DNA of 64,000 nucleotides from Chitinophagaceae bacterium. Lineage in GTDB: Bacteria > Bacteroidota > Bacteroidia > Chitinophagales > Chitinophagaceae. Positions within the stretch are counted from its first letter, which is position 1, and each line of letters opens with the position of its first letter. The translations under genes and the position numbers were made by a program. The notes beneath the pieces were generated by a model. It did not search any database. It had not been told where the DNA came from and saw only the letters and a program-made list of their open reading frames with translations. Location of the stretch: positions 37,763-101,762 of the forward strand of contig CANFLL010000002.1 in the NCBI GenBank assembly GCA_947447825.1, in the 5' to 3' direction. Shown piece by piece: positions 18,003-26,536 of the stretch.

Positions 18003-19466
18003 ATGAGCAATACAACGTTTAAACCTACGCTAGGATTGGCAGATGCCACTATGATTGTTGCCGGAAGCATGATTGGGTCTGGGATATTTATTGTGAGTGC
18101 AGATATTGTACGGAATGTGGGCAGTGCCGGCTGGCTGATAGCTGTTTGGCTCATTACAGGGTTTATGACGCTCACGGCAGCGCTGAGTTATGGCGAGCTG
18201 AGTGCCATGTTTCCTAAGGCTGGTGGTCAGTATGTTTACCTAAAGGAAAGTTACAATCCTCTTGTTGGTTTTCTGTATGGGTGGAGTTTCTTTTCTGTTA
18301 TTCAAACAGGAACTATCGCTGCTGTTGGTGTTGCCTTCTCTAAGTTTGCCGCCTATCTTTTGCCTGCTTTAAGTGAGGATAATAAACTAATCAAGATTGC
18401 TACAGGCGTAAACAGTTGTGGGTTGCCTACTTACTTTTCCATCAGTGCTGCACAGGTGGTTTCCATCGTTCTCATTGTATTTCTTACCTACACTAATACT
18501 AGAGGTGTAAAGGGTGGCAAATGGATTCAAAACATCTTTACTACTACTAAACTTGTCTCTTTATTTGGACTAATCATAGCCGGTTTCATCGTTTTTAAAC
18601 CAGAAGTATGGCAGCACAACTGGGCAAATACATGGTCTGCTACCAAGGCTACATTGGTAGATAATTGTAATTCTACGCTTGGGTTCAACGTTACACCTAT
18701 TGCAGGAGCTGCATTGATGGGAGGTATTGCAGCGGCAATGGTTGGCTCTGTGTTTAGTAGTGATGCCTGGAATAACGTGACTTTTATTGCTGGAGAAATT
18801 AAAAATCCTCAACGAAATATTGGTCTAAGTCTTTTTCTAGGAACACTGATAGTTACCCTTATATATGTGGCTGCTAACCTGATGTACATTTCTGTTTTGC
18901 CTTTGGAAACCTTGGCACATGTGGAAAAAGATAGGGTTGCAGTTGCAGCTTCGAGGGTAATATTCGGAAATGCGGGCACTGTAGTTATCGCCTTGATGAT
19001 TATGGTTTCTACTTTTGGGTGTAATAACGGATTGATTTTGGCTGGGGCAAGAGTATATCACACCATGGCAAATGATGGTTTGTTCTTTAAAAAAGCTGGC
19101 ACACTGAATAAAAATTCTGTTCCTCAATGGGCTTTGTGGGCGCAGTGCATTGTGGCTGCCTTATTATGTTTGAGCGGAAAATATGGCGATCTCCTCGATA
19201 TGATTTCATTTGTAGTAGTAATATTTTATGTACTAACTATTGCTGGCATCTTCATTCTCAGGAAAAAAAGACCAACCGCAGAGCGTCCTTATAAGGCTTT
19301 TGGTTATCCCGTTTTGCCAGCCATGTACATAGTAATGGGCATTAGTTTTTGTGGTTTATTGATTGCCTACAAACCAGAATTTACATGGCCTGGATTAATT
19401 ATTACCCTCATAGGCATCCCATTATATTATATTGCGGTCGCAAATAATAAAACAGTTTCTACTTAG
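18003..19466 (+). CDS. APC-superfamily amino acid permease
   Basis: 487 residues with about 12 transmembrane segments. The first carries the unwound-helix motif GSMIGSGIF (about residues 21-29) that binds the substrate's amino and carboxyl groups; LSYGELSAMFPKAGGQYVYL follows, typical of the LAT/AAT branch of APC transporters. Mid-protein SSDAWNNVTFIAGEIKNPQR is also a family signature. Substrate amino acid not predictable. Single gene ending next to a hairpin-like repeat. Confidence 0.9.
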   Translation: MSNTTFKPTLGLADATMIVAGSMIGSGIFIVSADIVRNVGSAGWLIAVWLITGFMTLTAALSYGELSAMFPKAGGQYVYLKESYNPLVGFLYGWSFFSVIQTGTIAAVGVAFSKFAAYLLPALSEDNKLIKIATGVNSCGLPTYFSISAAQVVSIVLIVFLTYTNTRGVKGGKWIQNIFTTTKLVSLFGLIIAGFIVFKPEVWQHNWANTWSATKATLVDNCNSTLGFNVTPIAGAALMGGIAAAMVGSVFSSDAWNNVTFIAGEIKNPQRNIGLSLFLGTLIVTLIYVAANLMYISVLPLETLAHVEKDRVAVAASRVIFGNAGTVVIALMIMVSTFGCNNGLILAGARVYHTMANDGLFFKKAGTLNKNSVPQWALWAQCIVAALLCLSGKYGDLLDMISFVVVIFYVLTIAGIFILRKKRPTAERPYKAFGYPVLPAMYIVMGISFCGLLIAYKPEFTWPGLIITLIGIPLYYIAVANNKTVST

Positions 19467-19467
19467 T

Positions 19468-19582
19468 TCTTTACCACTAAGAACACCAAGATAAGAAGCA
19501 CAAAGAACACAAGGTTTCTGAGCCATATCAAAATGACTAGAGTTTCTTTGTTAAAACCTTGTGTTCATTGTGGTTAAATCTT
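19468..19582. repeat. MITE-like hairpin element, short copy
   Basis: The left arm TTACCACTAAGAACACCAAG and the right arm CCTTGTGTTCATTGTGGTTAA are complementary with some mismatches. Same word set as the 170-bp elements at 34104, 34598, 34803 and 22081 (ACCACTAAG, ACACAAGG). It fills the gap between the permease and the heptose kinase gene. Confidence 0.6.
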
Positions 19583-19612
19583 ATTTGTAGTAGCATAAAA
19601 GAATGTATAAGT

Positions 19613-20596
19613 ATGTATTTTGAACAACTATTCAAAGATTTTGGAAATATTACAGTGGCAGTGATTGGCGATGTAATGTTGGACACCTATTTATTTGGTA
19701 AGGTTGAGCGTATTTCGCCCGAAGCTCCTGTGCCTGTGGTGGCTGTTCAGCACAAAGAACAGCGCATTGGTGGGGCAGGTAATGTTGCCCTAAACACCGT
19801 TTCACTAAATGCAAAAACATTTATTATCTCGGTTATTGGAGCCGATGATGATGGTCAACAATTGACTTCTTTATACAGTAGTCAGAAGATTGATACTACT
19901 TATCTGATTACTTCTCCCCACAGAATTACGACCAATAAAACCCGCATTTTGGGTGGCAATCAACAGATGATGCGTTTGGATTCTGAAACAACCAAGGATA
20001 TTTCAACGGAAGAAGAAGACTTATTACTCAATCAACTTCAAAAGTGTATTGCCCACAATAAACCAAGTGTTGTCATATTTGAAGATTACAACAAAGGCGT
20101 ACTTACCGAAAGAGTGATTGCAGAAGCCATTGCACTTTGCAAACAGCACAATATTATTACCACCGTTGATCCTAAGCACAAAAACTTCTTTGCTTTTAAG
20201 GGGGTAACTATCTTTAAACCTAACCTAAAAGAGGTAAAAGAAGGATTGAACATTGCCATCGATGAAATAAATATTACCACACTAAATGCGGTGCATCTTC
20301 AACTTCAGGAGCAGTTGCAGCATAGCATTTCCCTCATTACTTTATCGGAGAAGGGCGTGTTTTTTCAATCGGAAGATGAGTCAGCAATTATTCCTACCCA
20401 CATCCGTTCTATTGCCGATGTTAGTGGTGCGGGTGATACTGTTATTGCAGTAGCCTCGTTGGCGTATGCTACAACAAGGGATATGAAACTGGCAGCAGAT
20501 ATGGCCAACATTGCTGGCGGATTGGTGTGCGAGGAAGTAGGAACGGTAGCCATCAACAATCCTAAGCTGTTGAAAGAGTGCGATTATTTATTGTAA
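19613..20596 (+). CDS. rfaE1: D-glycero-beta-D-manno-heptose-7-phosphate kinase
   Basis: 327 residues from ATG 19613 (MYFEQLFKDFG); an upstream Met at 19559 falls within the repeat element and is rejected. PfkB/ribokinase fold: VAVIGDVMLDTYLFGKVERI (substrate end), RIGGAGNVALN, DPKHKNFFAFKG, and the anion-hole motif DVSGAGDTVIA near residue 282 with the catalytic Asp. This is the kinase half of HldE, phosphorylating heptose-7-P at C1 in the route to ADP-heptose for LPS core. The nucleotidyltransferase partner is not in the window, so the two activities are encoded separately. Confidence 0.9.
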   Translation: MYFEQLFKDFGNITVAVIGDVMLDTYLFGKVERISPEAPVPVVAVQHKEQRIGGAGNVALNTVSLNAKTFIISVIGADDDGQQLTSLYSSQKIDTTYLITSPHRITTNKTRILGGNQQMMRLDSETTKDISTEEEDLLLNQLQKCIAHNKPSVVIFEDYNKGVLTERVIAEAIALCKQHNIITTVDPKHKNFFAFKGVTIFKPNLKEVKEGLNIAIDEINITTLNAVHLQLQEQLQHSISLITLSEKGVFFQSEDESAIIPTHIRSIADVSGAGDTVIAVASLAYATTRDMKLAADMANIAGGLVCEEVGTVAINNPKLLKECDYLL

Positions 20597-20618
20597 ATAA
20601 AAAGTTTTCAGGCAAAAT

Positions 20619-20807
20619 GTAAGCCTTCACGGAAGTCTGGTAAGCCCTTACGGAGTTTCCGTACAACTGAACGGGAACTCAGTAAAGGCTTACGAAAAAT
20701 TTGTTCAATTGAACGAACTTTCCGTAAGGTCATACGGAAGTTCCGTAAAGTCTTACGGAAAGTTCGTAAGCCCTTACCGGCCTTCCGTTCAATTGAATAT
20801 TTCTTTT
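20619..20807. repeat. 21-bp mosaic palindrome array, copy 1 (9 units)
   Basis: Nine consecutive 21-bp units. Each is a 12-bp palindrome followed by a 9-bp palindrome-like tail. The 12-mer comes in two kinds, GTAAGCCCTTAC-type and GTTCAATTGAAC-type (the latter a perfect palindrome); the tail is GGAAGTTCC-type. The kinds are mixed along the array. A related array lies at 63859-64000. It sits between rfaE1 and the pseudogene; no open frame of note. Confidence 0.85.
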
Positions 20808-20837
20808 AAAACGCTTGATAATACAGTAAGTTGATTG

Positions 20838-21391
20838 CTATTTACTGTTTTTATTTTTTTTATTTCTATCTTTTAAAACAGCACTACTTACTATAATCAC
20901 ATCACCAATATTCATTTTGGCTTCCTTTAGCTTGATGTTTAATTCTGACAAATGCTTCTTGATAATACAAATTTCTTGTTTATCATATCCAAGCGAAAAG
21001 ACTTCTAAAGTAAAAGAAGTGGGAAATTTGTCTGTATGTAGCGAGAATTTACCATTTCTATCAGTTGCTGTGCCTACCTTAAAGCCTTTTACTTTTATTG
21101 AAGCACCCTCTACAGGTATCTTTCCAGTGGTGTCCGTTACTACTCCCTCAAGTAATCTATCACTAATTACCCTGCCTTTTGTTGTTGGATATTTTAGTGT
21201 ATCCTCTCTTGCTTTCTCAGTATTACTTTGTTGGAAAGTGCTATGTTGGGTAGTTTGTGCTGAAGATTTATTGCCCAATAAAACAAGGCAGAAACCGATG
21301 CCAGCCAATACTTCCAGTTTTTGCGTGGCTGCAATTGTGTTTCTATCAGAGGGCGTTGCAATTGGTCAATATCAAATCTGCCACATACATT
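20838..21391 (-). pseudogene. decayed carboxypeptidase-regulatory-like protein gene
   Basis: The downstream part (to 21308) reads a secreted-type protein: GNKSSAQTTQ, then the CarboxypepD-regulatory repeat EGVVTDTTGKIPVEGASIKV, DRNGKFSLHTDKF and VFSLGYDKQEI. The upstream part, in another frame from 21391 to about 21280, reads NVCGRFDIDQLQRPLIETQL, QPRKNWKYWLAS and VSALF. These two halves belong together if one base is missing in the A-run at 21280-21283. I recall the family: Bacteroidetes proteins with an N-terminal Cys-rich domain containing CGRF, one membrane helix and a carboxypeptidase-like repeat. Further upstream, weak fragments (KVV, ADFSV) in shifting frames suggest more decay up to about 21480. 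Confidence 0.65.
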
Positions 21392-21507
21392 CCCTCTTTA
21401 ATTATGAATCTAGCAATGAGAAAATTTATGGTTACACCTGACGTATGTTCTCTAAACAGAAAAATCAGCCTACTACTTTCGCTGCGTTTCATCATTATCG
21501 ATCTATC

Positions 21508-22053
21508 ATGCGAATTAGCAAATGCCTCTTCATTATCTTTTCATTAATTACAGTCCTTGCAAAATCTCAAACAACAACATCTCCCAAAATAACTACTTAT
21601 TTTAGTGTATATCATACCATTGGCACTTATTGCCAAAACAAACCTTCCTACATTTTTAGTACTAGTAATTATGTGATTGGTTTTCCTTTAGGCATAAATA
21701 TTTATAAGTATCCAAAGGTTGGTTTCTCCTTCGAGTTTATCCCCTACATCACTTCTACTAATACGTCCAAACCTGGTGCAAGTCAAAGCCGTGTGAGTGA
21801 GCTACAGTTTCATCCTGGACTATTATTACCCCTTAAACATGGCTTTGCACTAACGGAAAGAATATCTCTTTCTACCTCTGGCAGATATGGAGTTACACAA
21901 GTATTTACAAAAACTTTGAAAAAAGACAACTACTGTTCTTACTACGCTTCTGTGCCAATAGGTGTACGATTTGGCAATGAAAACACGCCAACCCCAGCCA
22001 CGAGTGCTTCGAACTCGCTATTTTTTGGCTTATGCTTTGGCGTAGCATTTTAA
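21508..22053 (+). CDS. predicted small outer-membrane beta-barrel protein
   Basis: 181 residues from ATG 21508. Signal peptide MRISKCLFIIFSLITVLAKS, cut before QTTT. Alternating strands follow: TYFSVYHTIGTYC, NYVIGFPLGINIYKYPKVGF, ELQFHPGLLLPLKHGFALT, ending ASNSLFFGLCFGVAF, whose terminal Phe is typical for outer-membrane barrels. The frame is open further up to 21445, but those codons overlap the pseudogene relics and are not needed. Function unknown. Confidence 0.7.
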   Translation: MRISKCLFIIFSLITVLAKSQTTTSPKITTYFSVYHTIGTYCQNKPSYIFSTSNYVIGFPLGINIYKYPKVGFSFEFIPYITSTNTSKPGASQSRVSELQFHPGLLLPLKHGFALTERISLSTSGRYGVTQVFTKTLKKDNYCSYYASVPIGVRFGNENTPTPATSASNSLFFGLCFGVAF

Positions 22054-22080
22054 AATCTAATAACAATTAATCCGTTTCTA

Positions 22081-22232
22081 GTTACCCTCAGGCACATTTT
22101 TATCACTTAGAATAAAAAGACTTTACTAAGAACACAATAATTGTAGGCAAGTGTTGTTTGAGCAGAATTACCAACCGGTACTCTAAAACTTAGTATTCGT
22201 TGTTTTTTCCTTGTGTACTCCAGATGAGTAAC
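22081..22232. repeat. MITE-like hairpin element, about 150 bp
   Basis: Begins GTTACCCTCAGG and ends CAGATGAGTAAC. The interior holds TTTTTTCCTTGTGTAC and AACTCTAAAACTTAGT-like words in the same order as the three copies at 34.1-35.0 kb. It lies between two convergent outer-membrane protein genes. Confidence 0.65.
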
Positions 22233-22239
22233 AATAAAA

Positions 22240-22266
22240 AAGCCCTTGAACAATTTCAAGGGCTTA
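22240..22266. terminator. terminator of the DUF6089 gene
   Basis: AAGCCCTTGAA / TTCAAGGGCTT, perfect 11-bp arms with a short loop. A-run and AT-rich tails on both sides suit the minus-strand gene ending at 22291. Confidence 0.85.
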
Positions 22267-22290
22267 TTATTATAAAGTATTTTATGCTTA

Positions 22291-23100
22291 CTAATAAACG
22301 GGGCAACTATAACCTTCAAGGTTAAAGGAAAGACCAATTTCGAATGTTGCATAAGAATCATTTTTGCCATTACCTCTTTGATAACCTTTCTTTCCTACGG
22401 CATCACCATAAATATAACTTCTGTCTTGAAGGTTCTTTGCAATGGGCGCATCTTTAAAAGCATCAGCACCAGCATAGGTTCCATTTACATCATCCAAATA
22501 ACCGGTAGAGGTGAACCGATAGATTATTTCAGAAAATATATTTACATGATTACTAATGTTATATTTCACACCAAAACCAATGGGTACAACAAAAGCAAAT
22601 GAACTATACTGAACATCTTGACCTTCAGTTTTATACTGGCGGAGGTAAACCTTTTGATCTCCATAATAAGTATATGGATTATAGTTGATTGCCCCAACGC
22701 CCAAGCTTAAATAAGGTGTAAAACGATATTCTTCTAATTGGGGATAAAACTTAAAGAAATTAAAATTTCCACTTAGACTCACTTCCCAAACATCAGAGTT
22801 GAAACTTAAATTTCGGGTATGGTCATGAAGATTGGTACTGTATTTATCTGAGTAACCCAAAAATGAATAATGGGCACCTGCTTTCAAACTAATGTAGTTG
22901 TTTAGTTGCTTGAGATAAAAAGCACTTGCTGCAAACTTAGTGTGCTTAACAACTGAATTTGGATTAATGTCTCCGAAATATTGCCCTAGGCCTGCCGAAA
23001 AACCAAATTCTCCTTCATGTATGTAGGTCTGTTCTTGTTGTGCAGATACTAATGTTGAGAAACAGACAAGAACAATCAAAGTTGAGATTCTAATATTCAT
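22291..23100 (-). CDS. DUF6089-family outer-membrane protein
   Basis: 269 residues from ATG 23100 (MNIRISTLIVLVCFSTLVSA, signal peptide). The start of the mature chain, YIHEGEFGFSAGLGQYFGDI followed by NPNSVVKHTKFAA, is the opening I associate with DUF6089 proteins, which are eight-strand barrels found throughout Bacteroidetes. Later strands: YRFTPYLSLGVGAINYNPY and FVVPIGFGVKYNISNHVNIF. Ends in EIGLSFNLEGYSCPVY. The frame is open to 23178, but the added residues precede the signal peptide. Role unknown. Confidence 0.8.
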   Translation of the reverse strand: MNIRISTLIVLVCFSTLVSAQQEQTYIHEGEFGFSAGLGQYFGDINPNSVVKHTKFAASAFYLKQLNNYISLKAGAHYSFLGYSDKYSTNLHDHTRNLSFNSDVWEVSLSGNFNFFKFYPQLEEYRFTPYLSLGVGAINYNPYTYYGDQKVYLRQYKTEGQDVQYSSFAFVVPIGFGVKYNISNHVNIFSEIIYRFTSTGYLDDVNGTYAGADAFKDAPIAKNLQDRSYIYGDAVGKKGYQRGNGKNDSYATFEIGLSFNLEGYSCPVY

Positions 23101-23672
23101 AATTGTAAGTAGAAACCTTTTTAATAAGTCGGCAATATAATTAGTATATCCTTCTGATAAACATTTTGAAGTACCCATGTTAAAAAAAAATAATTTTTAA
23201 CGGTATATTCAAAGAATAAAAGTATGGAAACAAGAATAAATGGCTTAATGTTTTTTTCAAGAATAATCATCCTATTCACAAATCAAACCCAAAGTGCTAA
23301 TTCAAATGCTCAAATAAAAAATCCATTTTACAAGTAGAATCAATTGGTTTGCAAAAAATAACACAAAATCGATAACGTTTGCGCAAATTTATACGGTAAT
23401 ATTCCCACTTTTTTTTGGACTTTTGCCCAAAATAATAATGTCTATCAACAATTAAGTTCACTTTTCTTAATATGTTTGCCGAGTTAGATTAAATAGTCTG
23501 GTATGTTTCTTATTTTAAAATTGCTTGAAAATTGCTGCCATACTGAATAGTAAAGATTTAGTCTTTAATAGTACAACAAGTTTTTTTCAGTCATGAGTTT
23601 TAACGAAAAAAATTCCTCAGTAAACGGTTTAATATATATAGTTTTAAATTCACAACAATAATAAAACAAATT
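23101..23672. other. gene-free spacer upstream of the uronate operon
   Basis: 572 very AT-rich bases between the divergent DUF6089 gene and kduD. Apart from the operator-like site at 23369-23384 and poly-T/poly-A runs, nothing specific was found. The long leader may hold further control sites. Confidence 0.4.
23348..23386 (+). promoter_or_regulatory. candidate LacI-type operator/promoter of uronate operon
   Basis: The site CGATAACGTTTGCG (23370-23383) has an AACGTT centre and partial match to the LacI/GalR consensus TGnAAnCGnTTnCA. The words TTTG (23348-23351) and AACGTTTG (23374-23381) could be a weak -33/-7 pair with 22-base spacing. It is 290 bases before kduD, and no regulator gene is present in the window. 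Confidence 0.3.
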
Positions 23673-24443
23673 ATGAGCGTATTATCAACATTTGAATTAA
23701 AAGGAAAAACCGCCTTAGTTACAGGATGTAGCAGTGGTATTGGTTTGGCGATGGCAGTTGCATTGGCAGAAGCTGGTGCTAACATTATTGGTGTTGCAGT
23801 TGATATGCTACTAGAAGGTAGTGAAGTTGGTAAACAAGTAGAAGCTGCTGGCCGTACATACAAACCTTATGTATGCGACATGACCGACAGAACTGAATTG
23901 TATGCCTTCATTAATAAAGTAAAAACAGAAAATCCTCCAGTTGATATTTTGATTAATAACGCAGGTATGATTTTAAGAAAACCAGCGGCAGAACATCCAG
24001 ATGAATATTGGGATAAATTACTTTCTCTAAACCTTGATGCTCAATTTATTTTGGCTCGTGAGTTTGGTAAAGACATGATTGCTCGTAAGGATGGTAAAAT
24101 TGTATTTACTTGTTCTTTGCTTTCTTTCCAAGGTGGCATCAACGTTCCTGGCTATACGGCTAGTAAAGCTGCAGTGGCAGGTTTGGTAAAAGCATTTGCT
24201 AACGAATGGGCTAGCAGCGGTGTAAACGTAAATGGTATTGCTCCGGGCTATATTGCTACTGCAAACACAACGGCTTTGAGAGAAGATGCTGACAGAAGTG
24301 CTGCAATATTGGGTAGAATTCCTGCAGGACGTTGGGGTCAACCAGAAGATTTTCAAGGGCCTGTTGTATTCTTATGTTCTCAAGCAGCAGCTTACGTAAA
24401 TGGTCACATTTTAGTAGTTGATGGCGGCTGGATGGCAAGATAA
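23673..24443 (+). CDS. kduD: 2-dehydro-3-deoxy-D-gluconate 5-dehydrogenase (KduD)
   Basis: 256 residues, short-chain dehydrogenase. NAD(P)-binding TGCSSGIG (17-24), NNAG (95-98) and catalytic YTASK (161-165) are all present. In uronate and pectin breakdown KduD reduces 3-deoxy-D-glycero-2,5-hexodiulosonate to KDG. The wording FELKGKTALVTGCSSGIGLA matches KduD rather than generic FabG, and kduI follows 37 bases later, which supports the assignment. First gene of a six-gene operon. Confidence 0.93.
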   Translation: MSVLSTFELKGKTALVTGCSSGIGLAMAVALAEAGANIIGVAVDMLLEGSEVGKQVEAAGRTYKPYVCDMTDRTELYAFINKVKTENPPVDILINNAGMILRKPAAEHPDEYWDKLLSLNLDAQFILAREFGKDMIARKDGKIVFTCSLLSFQGGINVPGYTASKAAVAGLVKAFANEWASSGVNVNGIAPGYIATANTTALREDADRSAAILGRIPAGRWGQPEDFQGPVVFLCSQAAAYVNGHILVVDGGWMAR

Positions 24444-24480
24444 TTCAGAATTTATAATTCATAATTTATAATTAATTAAA

Positions 24481-25311
24481 GTGGAAATAAGATTTCAGAA
24501 TAGTCCGAAAGAGACGGCTACAATGTCAACAAAAGAATTGCGCGAGAACTTTTTAGTGCAAGAACTAATGCAAGCCGACGTAATTAAATTGGTTTACTCT
24601 CATTACGACCGTGTAATTATAGGTGGAGTAAAGCCTGTGAGCAAAACGCTTGAGTTGCCAAATGAACCAGAATTGAAAGCTAATTTCTTTTTAGAAAGAA
24701 GAGAAATTGGTATCATCAATGTTGGTGGAAAAGGTACAGTAGAAGCCGATGGTTCAAAATATGAAATAGAAAAGCTAGAAGCTGTTTATTTGGGTAAGGG
24801 CACTAAAGAGGTGAGTTTTACTTCGGCTGATGCAAATGATCCTGCTAGTTTCTTCTTAATTTCTACACCTGCTCACCATACTTATCCAAATGCTAGTTGC
24901 TCTAAGGCACAAGCTGCTCCGGTTAATTTGGGCGACATCTCTACTTCAAACAAGAGAACTATCTACAAATACATTCACAATGATGGTTTACAAAGCTGTC
25001 AGTTGGTAATGGGTTTAACCATGTTGGAACCAGGAAGTGTTTGGAACTCAGTTCCTCCACATACGCATACGCGCAGAATGGAAGTTTACTTCTATTTTGA
25101 TGTGGCAGAAGCACACCGTGTGTTCCACATAATGGGCGAACCGCAAGAAACAAGGCACTTAATAATGGCAAACCAAGAAGCAGTAATTTCTGCACCTTGG
25201 TCTATGCACTTTGGTACAGGAACGTCTAACTACGGTTTTATCTGGGCAATGGCTGGAGAAAACAAAGAGTTTACAGACATGGATCCTGCTCCGATAGCAA
25301 CACTTAAATAA
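24481..25311 (+). CDS. kduI: 5-dehydro-4-deoxy-D-glucuronate isomerase (KduI)
   Basis: 276 residues from a GTG codon. The GTG start is chosen because MEIRFQNSPKETATM aligns with the N-terminus of E. coli KduI; a later ATG at 24523 would shorten it. Converts 5-keto-4-deoxyuronate to the diketo acid used by KduD. The cupin metal site is intact: H194 and H196 (PPHTHTRRMEVYF), E201 and H243 (SMHFGTG). Also visible: LRENFLVQELM and YSHYDRVIIGGVKP. Spacers on both sides carry AT-rich or hairpin repeats. Confidence 0.94.
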   Translation: MEIRFQNSPKETATMSTKELRENFLVQELMQADVIKLVYSHYDRVIIGGVKPVSKTLELPNEPELKANFFLERREIGIINVGGKGTVEADGSKYEIEKLEAVYLGKGTKEVSFTSADANDPASFFLISTPAHHTYPNASCSKAQAAPVNLGDISTSNKRTIYKYIHNDGLQSCQLVMGLTMLEPGSVWNSVPPHTHTRRMEVYFYFDVAEAHRVFHIMGEPQETRHLIMANQEAVISAPWSMHFGTGTSNYGFIWAMAGENKEFTDMDPAPIATLK

Positions 25312-25322
25312 TAAGAAAGTCG

Positions 25323-25371
25323 AGAGTCAAAAGTCGTAAGTTATAAAGTAAAACTTTCGACTTTCGACTCT
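25323..25371. repeat. inverted repeat between kduI and kdgK
   Basis: Arms AGAGTCAAAAGTCGTAAGTT (25323-25342) and AACTTTCGACTTTCGACTCT (25352-25371) are complementary with two mismatches; 9-base loop. No U-tract of note follows. Confidence 0.7.
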
Positions 25372-25420
25372 TAACTTTTAACTAATTCTTTTTATACACT
25401 TATCAATAACAAAAAAAACA

Positions 25421-26446
25421 ATGAGCAAGACAGTAGTAACATTGGGTGAAATCATGATGAGATTATCAACCCCAGGTTTCCAACGCTTCGAGCAAGCGAA
25501 CAATTTTGATGTAACTTATGGTGGTGGTGAAGCTAACGTAGCAGCTGCTATTTGTAATTATGGTTTGCAAGGAAGATTTGTAAGTAAAGTTCCTAAAGAT
25601 TCTTTGGGTCAAGCTGCAATTAATCATTTGCGTAGATATGGTGTTGATACACAATTCGTAGCTAGAGGTGGAGACCGTATTGGTATCTATTTCTTAGAAA
25701 CTGGTGCTTCTATGCGTGCTAGTAAAGTAATTTACGATCGTGCTGGTGCTGCTATTGCAGATGTTGATGCTTCTGAATTTGATTGGGATGCAATTTTCGA
25801 AGGTGCTTCTTGGTTTCACACTACAGGTATTACCCCTGCATTGAGCGATAAAGCTGCTGCACTTACTTTGGCTGCTTTAAAAGCTGCTAAAGCAAAAGGC
25901 ATTACTACAAGTATTGACTTAAACTATCGTAAGAAATTATGGAGTAAAGAAAAAGCAAGAGAAGTAATGACTCAGCTTTGTCAATACGTTGATGTTTGTA
26001 TAGGTAATGAAGAAGATGCTGATACTTCATTAGGTTTTAAATCTGAAGGTACTGATGTAACAAAGGGTGAATTGAATTTGGATGGATACAAGAGTGTATT
26101 CCAACAAATGAAAGCTAAATTTGGTTTCAAATACATCGCTTCTACATTGCGTGAAAGCCATAGTGCTTCTGATAATGGATGGAGTGCATTGGTTTATGAT
26201 GGAACAGAATTTTATCATACCAAAGAATATGAAGTACGTATTGTAGATAGAGTAGGTAGTGGAGATAGCTTTGCTTCTGGTTTTATTTATGGTTTAGTAA
26301 GTGGTAAATCTATGGGTGATGCTGCTGAATTTGGTGTAGCTGCTTCTGCTTTGAAACATACTATTCATGGTGACTTGAACCAAGTTACTGTTGAAGAAGT
26401 AATGGGCATTGTGAAAGGTGATGGTAGCGGACGTGTTCAGCGCTAA
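25421..26446 (+). CDS. kdgK: 2-keto-3-deoxygluconate kinase
   Basis: 341 residues, PfkB family. Phosphorylates KDG to KDPG. Visible: TLGEIMMRLSTPGFQRFEQA (substrate lip), YGGGEANVAAAICNYG, DLNYRKKLWS and the nucleotide/anion-hole motif DRVGSGDSFASG around residues 276-287 with the catalytic Asp. The extra length over ribokinase and the conserved EEDAD segment fit Bacteroidetes KdgK. The phrase GEIMMRLS...YGGGEANVA is typical of KDG kinases; fructokinase is a less likely alternative given the neighbours. Confidence 0.92.
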   Translation: MSKTVVTLGEIMMRLSTPGFQRFEQANNFDVTYGGGEANVAAAICNYGLQGRFVSKVPKDSLGQAAINHLRRYGVDTQFVARGGDRIGIYFLETGASMRASKVIYDRAGAAIADVDASEFDWDAIFEGASWFHTTGITPALSDKAAALTLAALKAAKAKGITTSIDLNYRKKLWSKEKAREVMTQLCQYVDVCIGNEEDADTSLGFKSEGTDVTKGELNLDGYKSVFQQMKAKFGFKYIASTLRESHSASDNGWSALVYDGTEFYHTKEYEVRIVDRVGSGDSFASGFIYGLVSGKSMGDAAEFGVAASALKHTIHGDLNQVTVEEVMGIVKGDGSGRVQR

Positions 26447-26461
26447 ATGAGTTATATGTTT

Positions 26462-26518
26462 TACGTTGTAAGTAATACGTAATTTATGGATAACGTTAAA
26501 CGTAATACTTACAACGTA
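26462..26518. repeat. inverted repeat between kdgK and yhcH-like gene
   Basis: Arms TACGTTGTAAGTAATACGT (26462-26480) and ACGTAATACTTACAACGTA (26500-26518): 19 bp with one mismatch, 19-base loop. It occupies most of the 90-base spacer. Confidence 0.8.
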
Positions 26519-26536
26519 CAACTCAAAATTTAAAAC

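Noticed and set aside
22107-22370. 87-codon minus-strand frame over the MITE-like element
   Set aside because: Overlaps the terminator and the 3' end of the DUF6089 gene in another frame.
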